DNA from: Leptidea sinapis | Taxonomy: Eukaryota > Arthropoda > Insecta > Lepidoptera > Pieridae | DNA: 64,000 bases | Direction of reading: 5' to 3' | Assembly (NCBI RefSeq): GCF_905404315.1 | Contig: NC_066290.1 | Coordinates: 11,593,453-11,657,452 of the forward strand | Part shown: piece by piece, positions 56,166 to 64,000 of the stretch | Layout of the letters: every line of letters begins with the position of its first letter | Numbering within the stretch: position 1 is the first letter of the stretch | Translations under genes and position numbers: made by a program | Notes under the pieces: model-generated | What the model saw: only the letters and a program-made list of their open reading frames with translations | What the model was told of the DNA's origin: nothing | Database searches by the model: none

Positions 56166-56411
56166 TTATCTACCACTTTCTCCACCTTCATCTTGATGTA
56201 TGGTCTTCGGAATCAAGATAATATTACTATGTACTTGGTCCGTTAATGATATTTTTGTGCCAAGTTTTATCGTTATACTTTTGAGACAACCTAAGACAGC
56301 TGTGCCGCAATCTGAAAGATCATAATATCCTGTAATAGGTTTATGAACTCCATTCATGCCATCGTTTGGTCTCGGGTAAACTATTGCTCTAATATATATC
56401 TCTATATCTAT
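56166..56411 (-). CDS. Protein-like open exon of unknown function
   Basis: On the minus strand, a possible splice acceptor (TATTCCAG ending at 56412) is followed by a frame open for about 81 codons to TAA at 56166-56168. It includes Y-P-R-P-N-D-G-M-N-G-V-H-K-P and L-S-D-C-G-T-A-V-L-G-C-L. The composition is balanced and not AT-driven, unlike neighbouring chance ORFs. The polypyrimidine tract is weak, and no upstream exon could be named. It could be the last exon of a host gene, a pseudogene piece or an unknown element. Confidence 0.3.
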   Translation of the reverse strand: MDIEIYIRAIVYPRPNDGMNGVHKPITGYYDLSDCGTAVLGCLKSITIKLGTKISLTDQVHSNIILIPKTIHQDEGGESGR

Positions 56412-56464
56412 CTGGAATATTGTTTTAATTCACATTTTTTTTCTGGTTGTACTAAAATAACATT

Positions 56465-56550
56465 TTAAAAGGTGAGACAAAACAGGAATAAAAATCAAAA
56501 TGGGACGAAACAGGAATATGGGACGAAAACCCGGGACGAAACAGGAACAA
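56465..56550 (+). repeat. Short minisatellite
   Basis: Three to four diverged copies of GGGACGAAACAGGAA (GAGACAAAACAGGAA, GGGACGAAACAGGAA, GGGACGAAAACC, GGGACGAAACAGGAA). Confidence 0.6.
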
Positions 56551-57224
56551 ATCCTCTGCTGCTCTACCTCTAATGGAATGGAGAAGTACTGACTCACATA
56601 ATATTAAAAAGTGGTTTGTTAAGATTAAGTTTAGAATTTAGATATAAATTTCTAACTAGTTATATCCTTGTACTAGAAAGAAACTAAAACAACTCTCTAT
56701 ATTCTCCATTATTTTAAAAATACCAAAAAAATCATGGCTTTACCATTTACTGAACACATTTTTGAAAAAATAATAAAAATAAAAACATTGTTCTAATTTA
56801 CCCACATGACTAGAGAATAAATGGCAAATTTCGATCAATTCACATTTTAATTTATAAATCGCTTGTTCCTCACCCCGCGCTCCTCAGTCCCCGCCACCTA
56901 TATCATTCCTTTGATACACTTTCATTAATAAATATTATGTCCATAATTTTAGGTCGGATTTTTGAAAGATTTAATATCTAATATCAGCACAGTTATTTTC
57001 CAGGACAAAAACTGACTTTATCATTATTACCATCTCTTAGCTATTCCATTTTCTATCTCTTATTTATTAAAAAAAAGCTAATTTGAGTTAGAATTTCTAT
57101 ACTTTGATTTAAGAAATGAATTACTTACATGGGCAAAAGAAATATTTGTATCTCTTAAATCTGTTGTAAATTGATGGCGACTCAATTTAGAACCAATTCT
57201 CTCTTGTTTGTTGTTATTAACAAT
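56551..57224. other. Spacer, little recognised
   Basis: AT-rich. 56845-56895 is an inverted, diverged copy of 42035-42075 (GCGCGGGGTGA block). No gene seen. Confidence 0.3.
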
Positions 57225-57383
57225 GACGCAATGGCGCAATGCGCATGCGCAATGCGCATCAAGTGCACCAAAATGGCGGACGTCTAAAGTGTCTGCGTCG
57301 GTTGATTATTTTTAACAATGTTTTTAATGTTACTTTGAGAACTTGCGTTGTTTAATTTTTGTGTTTTGTAAAATTGTAAACTA
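57225..57383 (+). promoter_or_regulatory. Candidate NRF1/YY1-type promoter
   Basis: A perfect NRF1/Ewg palindrome TGCGCATGCGCA (57240-57251) sits among related repeats (CAATGGCGCAATGCGC before it, ATGCGCAT after it), and 19 bp downstream lies AAAATGGCGGA (57270-57280), a YY1/Pho match. This pairing is typical of TATA-less promoters. An ORF begins about 100 bp downstream. Confidence 0.45.
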
Positions 57384-57635
57384 TTGTATAAGAATATGAA
57401 ATGTATGCATATTCTATTGTTGTCATTTATTGGTATCACTGAAGGTCAGGCAAGATTTGCAGGAGCCGCCCTGCGCGACAAACAAGACCGTTATCGGGTC
57501 GACGAACTTACAAAACTATTATATATAGAATACTGTACTATTTATAAAGACCAGATTTTATTGGCTTATAAATATCAAGCCAAAATATTTCTTGGTGCAA
57601 GGATTGAAAGATTTCATTTTAAATGCAGCTGTTAG
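57384..57635 (+). CDS. Small putative secreted protein or first exon, unknown
   Basis: An 83-codon frame. From the second Met, K-C-M-H-I-L-L-L-S-F-I-G-I-T-E-G resembles a signal peptide, then Q-A-R-F-A-G-A-A-L-R-D-K-Q-D-R-Y-R is protein-like; the second half is Tyr/Ile-rich and less convincing. A GAAG|GTCAGG junction near 57444 could be a splice donor, in which case only the signal peptide is exonic. The support is the promoter motifs directly upstream. No homologue recognised. Confidence 0.3.
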   Translation: MYKNMKCMHILLLSFIGITEGQARFAGAALRDKQDRYRVDELTKLLYIEYCTIYKDQILLAYKYQAKIFLGARIERFHFKCSC

Positions 57636-59520
57636 TAATCAATTTGGTGAATTAGTAGAGATTTTAAATTTAATTTAAAATCTCGAATGTGTTTATCGTA
57701 ATTTCTTTTTTTTCTTTTATGATAAAACTTAAGTTTTAACATTTCAATTAAAATGTAGCCTTAGGCTAATGCGCAATTTAGTTTTCAAATTAACTTAATT
57801 TACTAAGTAGAGTAAAACTAAGAAACCGTAAAGTCTGATGCAAAATTAAATTTTTTTACCACATTAGTCCTAAGTCTTTCGACTCAGTTATTTAAATGAA
57901 AATAACACCTAAATCATGTATGATCATTAGTAGCAAAAATCTTTCGCAACCCACGGTGGAGAATTTTTGAGTAATTTTGATTAACTTTAGTAAATTTTTT
58001 TTTTACCTCGTTTTAGATATAATTATTGTTAATTAAGTAGAGATCTGCATTATTTTTAAATGAAATAAAGGTAATAAAGCATTCTATAATATTTAAAGAA
58101 GGTTAAGGAGTTTTTAACCGACTTCGAAAAAGGAGGAGGAGAGGAGGAGTTTTTGTCTTTATCCATTACAAACAAAAATACATACATAAAATTAATCTGT
58201 AATTTAATTTTTTTATTAGGCATAGCCACTACATGCATGTACTACAAGTACAAGTTTATATTAATTATAAACTTAAGTTTATATGATGTTTATACAAAAA
58301 ATATTGAGGCGCTATGATATGGGAGTCAAAAGAAATAAATTAATATAATTTATTAAAAAATAAGGCATCTTGTACTAACGGTACGTTTTGCGCAATTGAC
58401 AGCTACATTTTTTTGACAGTGACAGTAATTTTTTATATGGATGTTCAGACACGATCAAAATATCTATACCTACTCAAATAAGTAATTCAGTAGTAATTCA
58501 CAATAAGATGATTATCGTTTTTTGATACGAAAATCAGTAGGTATCTTTAAAAGATTCAATACTTGCTTAAAAAAAGAATGAATTGTGAATCCTCAATAAT
58601 TATTAGGTGCTGGCCAACCTTCCACATACCTATATATTATTATAATATCTTTTAGCAGACAGTAGCTAGGCACAGATAAAAGATACAAATTATTGATTGA
58701 ACAATAGATATTGATTAAGAATATTAGGTTATATTTTACTTTTATGTATATCTTTTTTCTCCCACTTACTTACGATTTGCTTTTTTCTTAGTTTAGTTAC
58801 GTTCTACAATTATTAATAAGTTTCCATAACGTACGCCACTTCTTTCAGTGGGTCCCAAAATACATGCAAACTCGCATCCTCCTTTACACGCCCAAACAAT
58901 TTTTACAACGAGTTATAATTAGACTCATATAAACCCTTTCACAGTTATTTTTTTAAATGATAAATGTATTTATTTACTGAATGATAGTCTTTTAGTCACC
59001 ACCGAGTCATAAAAATATATCCGTTGATACAGTGGATGCGGCATTTCGGAAATCTATTTAAAAATAGTTTTGTTTTAACGTCGATGGCGTTTTGCCAAAC
59101 AGTTCCGTTTGTAAGACTTTAGTGACGTACATTTATGTAATGATGAAATTTATTATCGGATGCTCAATCATTTCAATATATTAATAATATCATTTGGATG
59201 GATTACTTTCTCCCATGTGTTGGATACAACATGAAGATTCAACATGAACACTGAAGATTCCTATAAGATGTTGCTAGGTTAGCTGATTACGTAATAACCT
59301 AAGATAGAAGGACCCCTAAATTTAATAGGATTAGAATATAATTTTATTGATGATCATAAATTTAATGTGAAAAAATCTTTATGAAATAAAAAGTGTAAAA
59401 GACAGAAAATTATGTCAGCCAAAGTTTAAAAATTATTATGGAGGTCGTCTAAGTGTATATTACTAAAGGTTTTTAATGTACAATTACTCAGGCAAATACC
59501 AAAAATGAGCAAGTGTTTGT
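57636..59520. other. Long spacer, little recognised
   Basis: A start-type fragment of the AACCGACTTC repeat at 58113-58150 and a few bases related to the tRNA-derived SINE body near 58218-58250. No coding exon identified in 1.9 kb. Confidence 0.35.
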
Positions 59521-59521
59521 G

Positions 59522-59815
59522 TACCAGTGGGAGGCTCCTTTGCACAGGAAGCCGGCTAGATTATGGGTACCACAACGGCGCCTATTTCTGCCGTGAAACA
59601 GTAATGTGTAAGCATTACTGTGTTTCGGTCTGAAGGGCGTCGTAGCTAGTGAAATTACTGGGCAAATGAGGCTTAACATCTTATGTCTCAAGATGACGAG
59701 CGCAATTGTAGTGCCGCTCAGAATTTTTGGGATTTTTGAGAATCTTGAGCGGCACTGCGTTGTAATGGGCATGGCGTATCAATTACCATCAGCTGAACGT
59801 CCTGCTCGTCTCGTC
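59522..59815 (+). repeat. SINE-like repeat, full-length copy
   Basis: The cleanest copy: CCAGTGGGAGGCTCCTTTGC, AACGGCGCCTATTTCTGCCG, GGGCGTCGTAGCTAGTGAAA, the hairpin GTGCCGCTCAG ... CTTGAGCGGCAC, and TGCTCGTCTCGTCC. It lacks the usual poly(A) tail. I believe it belongs to a lepidopteran SINE-like family (perhaps Metulj); the name is from memory and unverified. Confidence 0.8.
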
Positions 59816-60074
59816 CAAAAAGTCTTACTTTTAGAAAATGTGTAAGTTCTTAATATAATCTGTATATAGGTATATATTTATTTCATTTGTTAAGTGTTCA
59901 TTGTACAAAGTATTGTTTTAAATAAGAGCGTTATCTCGCCATCAAACGTTAAAGTTTCACGAGTACAATATGTTTAGACTTATCTTTGTATACTGTTTTA
60001 TAAATAAAACAATAGTAGGGACTGAATAAATTGATTGACATGGATCTCCCAATATTTTACGGTAGAAGAAATGA

Positions 60075-60380
60075 GTTTTTTTTAATGGAATAGGAGGACA
60101 AACGAGCGTACGGGTCACCTGGTGTGATCACAAGTGATCACCGCCGCCCACATTCTCTTGCAACACCAGATGAGTCACAAGAGCGTTGCCGGCCTTTAAG
60201 GAAGGTGTACGCGCTTTTTTTTAAGGTCGTATCGTCCCGGAAACACCGCACAAGGAAGCTCATTCCACAGCTTAGTAGTACGAGGAAGAGAGCTCCTTGA
60301 AAACCGCACTGTGGAGGACCACCACACATCCAGATGGTGGGGATGATATCCTAATTAGTGGCGTGTCGAGCGAAGGTGGA
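60075..60380 (-). pseudogene. Jockey-like LINE 3' end
   Basis: Poly(T), tail and last ~80 codons. Short changes include a TGATCACAAGTGATCA duplication near 60124 and loss within the Y-D-M-G-T-F block. Confidence 0.75.
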
Positions 60381-60385
60381 AGATA

Positions 60386-60685
60386 GAACTTCAAAAAGGA
60401 AGAGGTTCTCAATTCGATTTTTTTATGTATGATACCGATTACGCTGAGATTTATGATCTAATTTACGTAATTCTTCTTTAGTTCGATACGCAATAGATGC
60501 CATTTGAACCCATAATTTTTTTATATAATTTGCCCCAGTAGTTTTCATTGTACTTATCAATTTTTGATTACGTGGATGATGTTATTGTGTTTTAGGAGTT
60601 TTCATTCAGGTTGATTATGTATTATTATTATTAATTGACACTAAAAAGTAAAAACAAAACTACGCTTAAAAAACCGACTTCAAAA
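60386..60685 (+). repeat. AACCGACTTC-bounded repeat, second copy
   Basis: Starts ACTTCAAAAAGGAAGAGG and TTCTCAATTCG as at 46598, and ends AAACCGACTTCAAAATA. The interior is highly diverged. Confidence 0.5.
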
Positions 60686-61084
60686 TATATTTTATATTTT
60701 ATACTTTTCAGTTTCTGAAGTTTTTTTTTAAACATAGTTTTTTTTTACAAGTTATGTATTTCATGGCATAAATCAATATTTGGCAAATAGTTTAGGTAAC
60801 ACAATAAACTTACCACCTTTTATGATGTAATGGCGGGAAGCGAACGTTCTAGAACATACAACTAGCATTACATCAGTTATATAGGTATCCATTTACCAGT
60901 TGTAACTGGTTTACTTGAACGAGAATTCCGTCTCGACTCCTGTGCGTAGTTAAATACAAACGTGTTTATATTATGCAGTGTCTTTTTTTAGTCAATTTTA
61001 AAAAGGAACGATTGTTGGTACCTATGTTATAATTGTATATTATAAACTTTTAAAAATTACCCGAAGGAGTAACAGAAACTAGCA

Positions 61085-61715
61085 AACTAGCAAATTCTTT
61101 TAAGGCGACACTATATGCCAGCGACCTTGAGCGATATGAATTCACGGCTGCAGGTCCGCAATGTATGTAATAAAGCCGATATTTTCAAAATTCTTACTAA
61201 TCTGAATAAATGTACCTACACAAAAAAGTACATGCAAATTTTACATATTATATTGTAATTGAAATGATTTGTAAGTCGATGGAAATGTAAATATTGATAT
61301 AAAAGAGTGGCAATGAGTTTCTTGCTACTTCTTCTCATTAGCTCAACCCTTTACCAAGTAGCGGTAGATTCAATAAGAAAAATATTTTTTTGACATCCAT
61401 AAGTGTCATTTCCGTGACCTACATGAATAAAGTTATTTTGATTTGATTTGAATAACTTTTCTGAGAATAGTACTAAATAAATGTGACGCATGCCGAGAAA
61501 AAACTTGTTTAACTGCAAAGAAAAGTGGTAGATCAAAATAGCCCTGGAGTGTTAACTATAACCAACAGCAAACATTAGCAACCTACAAATAAGACTTAAG
61601 CCTATGTGTAATATGATAAAATAGTGTTCATAGCTCCAAATGCTATATTTTCACCACCAAAACTTGTCTAAAAACACCTTGTTTGCGTGTTTTCTGCTTA
61701 CCCTTCGCCTTGTAA
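61085..61715 (-). repeat. Unclassified dispersed repeat, copy 2, with LINE tail inside
   Basis: Inverted counterpart of 26160-26600. A LINE 3' UTR (61250-61449, ending AATAAAGTTATTTTGATTTG) lies inside it and accounts for the extra length. Confidence 0.55.
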
Positions 61716-61743
61716 ACTCTTTAATGATAAAAAAAAAATGATT

Positions 61744-62595
61744 TTTTTTTTTTTATGGAATAGGAGGACAAACGAGCGTACGGGTCACCTGGTGTTAAGT
61801 GATCACCGCCGCCCACAATCTCCTGCAACACCAGAGGAATCACAAGAGCGTTGCCGGCCTTTAAGGAAGGTGTACGCGCTTTTCTTGAAGGTACCCATGT
61901 CGTATCGTCCCGGAAACACCGCACACGGAAGCTCATTCCACAGCTTCGTGGTACGAGGAAGAAAGCTCCTTGAAAACCGCACTGTGGAGGACCGCCACAC
62001 ATCCAGATGGTGGGGATGAAATCCTAACTTGTGGCGTGTCGTGCGAAGGTGGAATTCGGCGGCAGGAATCAGGTTGAACAGCTCTTCGGAACACTCCCCG
62101 TGATAGATGCGGTAGAAAACACACAATGAAGCGACGTCTCTACGCAACGCCAAATGATCCAGCCGTTCACAGAGTACTGGGTTCCCGACAATTCGAGCTG
62201 CTCTGCGTTGCACGCGGTCAAATGGATCGAGCTGATACTGGGGTGCGCCAGACCAGAGATGACAGCAATACTCCATGTGAGGCCGGACCTGCGCTTTGTA
62301 GAGCGCTAGAATGTGGGCCGGCTTGAAGTATTGCCGTGCTCTATTTATGACGCCCAGTTTCTTTGAAGCCAGTTTGGCTTTGCCCTCCAGATGGCCACGG
62401 AATTGGCAATTGCTCGAGATTTCGAGACCCAGTATTCCGATACTAGGCGAGGCTTTAAGGGAAGTGTTCTCGAAGAGCGGTGATACGGCAAATGGGGTTT
62501 TTTTTAGTGGTAAACGCGCAAACTTGAGTCTTCTGGGGGTTAAATTGGACAAGGTTCAACTTACCCCATTCCGCGACCTTCTCGAGAGACTAAGA
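61744..62595 (-). pseudogene. Jockey-like LINE, reverse-transcriptase C-terminal region
   Basis: The best-preserved copy of this family. The frame 62552-61803 is open for 249 codons; its first ~20 residues are read out of frame upstream of a T-run frameshift near 62500, and the genuine frame begins around T-P-F-A-V-S-P. It includes K-L-A-S-K-K-L-G, Y-K-A-Q-V-R-P-H-M-E-Y-C-C-H-L-W, R-V-Q-R-R-A-A-R-I-V and a C-terminus ending in R-R-stop, followed by a short 3' UTR and poly(A) (plus-strand poly(T) from 61742). It is 5' truncated just upstream of this region and has no YADD motif. Confidence 0.8.
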
Positions 62596-62762
62596 TGTAT
62601 CGTTTGATAAATTTTTATATTTTTTCTTGATTTGTTAATTTAATGGTTTAATCTATTTGTATCTACCTATATAATATTCTCTCTTTATATTATATTATAT
62701 TTAAGTATATTTAATTTTTTTTATCAAATATCGCATTTTGTTTAAAAATATCCATGTAGCCA

Positions 62763-63095
62763 CACGGACTAGTAAAAAAACAAGCCGATTAACGTGTAAA
62801 TACATAGCACCACGCACACACTTACACTACAACAGGCCGATAGGCGGCCATTATGAGAATTATCATCGTCTGTGACAGATCAGTTTGCGTCTCAGTTAAA
62901 TATTTTAAAAATGCCGTCGTGCGTTGTGAAAAAGTGTAAAAACGATACTATATAAGTATTTGTGGCCATATATGATTATTTAAGGGAGAAAAAATTGTGT
63001 AACTAGTATCCCCTGTAACCGCACACCCACTAGCATAACAGTGCTTCACTTGCTAATATCACGGCGCGCAGTCCTTCTTTTTTTACTCGTCCGTG
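62763..63095 (+). mobile_element. P-superfamily-like MITE carrying a THAP start, copy 3
   Basis: Inverted relative to copies 1 and 2. 333 bp; about 40 bp next to the left inverted repeat are deleted between A runs. Flanks TGTAGCCA and TGTAGGGC agree at five of eight positions. The THAP start on the plus strand (62911) reads M-P-S-C-V-V-K-K-C-K-N-D-T-I then stop. Confidence 0.7.
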
Positions 63096-63394
63096 TGTAG
63101 GGCAAATCTAGTTTATAATGTTTAAAAATAAAGGAAACTATAGGTTTTTAACTAATGTTAAGTATGAATTGTAAAAAGTTTTGTACAACCATTTGTTTCT
63201 GAAAAAAAAAGAAGAAACCCTATTATTATAGCTTCCGTTAGTCGGTTCTGAAGTCTGTAACACCACTATAGACATACAACAATACTTAATCTAAGATAAT
63301 AAGACAAATTTTCATCATTACATTTTTTTTATCAAATCAAATTAAAATCACTTAATTGATTCAATTCAAGAAAATTATACTTACCTATGAATGC

Positions 63395-63500
63395 CAATTT
63401 TTCTTCTTCTTACCACCACTTCGGAAAAGGTAGGGCTTTAATGAGAAGAAGTGGCAAGAAACTTATTGCCACTCTTTTGAATCAACATATACAGCTTCAT
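63395..63500 (-). repeat. LINE 3' UTR fragment
   Basis: TTACCACCACTTCGGAAAAGG and AGAAACTTATTGCCACTCTT, related to 52621-52850 and 61250-61449. Confidence 0.55.
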
Positions 63501-63760
63501 CGGGTTTCGAATTATTTTAATTATACTGTATAACGTAATGAAATGAAATAAAATGAAATTATTTACTTTGCTTTGGAAAAGGGTATGTCCAGATCTTAAA
63601 TATTACAATGTGTCCTCTAACCAGCTTATATTTAAAAGCATGCAAAAATTTAACACTTATTTAAATATTCATTAATACTATAAATATTATTTTCAAGCGG
63701 CCATTTAAACAGTCTTGGTATAAACATTTTCTTTGACAGTATTTTCAAGTTATCAGCCAA

Positions 63761-64000
63761 TCTATATAAAAATGAATCGCTGTTCGTTAGTGTCGCTAAA
63801 ACTCGAGAACCGCTGGACCGATTTGGCTAATTTTGGTCTTAAATTAATTGTGGAAGTCGAGAGAAGGATTAAAAGGTATATTAAAGGAATAAATATGAAA
63901 ATACTCGGAATTAAAAAAAGCACAACAATTTTGTTTTTTTTCCCGTCGTTTAGAAATCAAATTTAAAGAATAGTTTAAAATGAATAACTAGTTAGAATTC
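63761..64000 (+). mobile_element. Helitron-like 5' end, continuing off the window
   Basis: Begins TCTATATAAAAATGAATCGC directly after A (63760). The CTGGACCGATTTGGCTAATT block is one I recognise from lepidopteran Helitron-type repeats. No 3' end before the edge. Confidence 0.5.

Noticed and set aside
59488..59772. 94-residue minus-strand ORF
   Set aside because: It spans a full-length SINE-like copy in antisense; no independent support.

Overview
This is eukaryotic nuclear DNA, most likely from a moth or butterfly. The host genes have introns, poly(A) signals and insect-like proteins. The rest is AT-rich and packed with repeat families I recognise as typical of Lepidoptera: non-LTR retrotransposons, short Helitrons, tRNA-derived SINEs and MITEs. 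There are no operons, no CRISPR array and no bacterial features.

Layout. Positions 1-9 kb hold the only confidently called host genes. The 5' end of a Cdt1/double-parked replication-licensing gene lies on the minus strand (exons 1160-658 and 582-444, continuing off the left edge). A divergently oriented SLC16-type transporter (1878-3821) and an SR-protein kinase, SRPK (6277-8082), are on the plus strand, each with a single-exon coding region. Cdt1 and the transporter share a roughly 700-bp intergenic region that must hold both promoters. The three proteins have unrelated jobs (origin licensing, membrane transport, splicing-factor phosphorylation), and nothing suggests they work as a pathway.

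Positions 9-64 kb are a gene desert dominated by transposon remains. They include: (i) at least nine 3' pieces of one Jockey-like LINE, the longest at 10.9-12.96 kb and 61.7-62.6 kb; (ii) a 2.2-kb tandem duplication (16.0-20.4 kb) carrying two further LINEs in opposite orientations; (iii) two degenerate LINEs of the R2-like type with a restriction-like endonuclease (31.3-34.1 and 50.5-51.4 kb); (iv) about a dozen Helitron-like elements with A/T insertion flanks, a 3' hairpin and CTAR ends, two of them nested inside others; (v) about a dozen copies of a roughly 300-bp SINE-like repeat; (vi) MITEs with clear terminal inverted repeats, one of Harbinger type and several carrying the first codons of a THAP zinc finger, which points to P-element ancestry; (vii) tRNA-like repeats and foldbacks.

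Three desert segments look possibly functional: an NRF1/YY1-type promoter with a short secretory-looking ORF (57.2-57.6 kb), a CpG-containing segment with splice donors (21.9-22.2 kb) near paired nuclear-receptor half-sites, and a protein-like open exon on the minus strand (56.41-56.17 kb). The most notable observations are the THAP-bearing MITEs, the covarying Helitron hairpins with nested insertions, and the R2-like elements. All family assignments are from sequence reading only; no database search was run.
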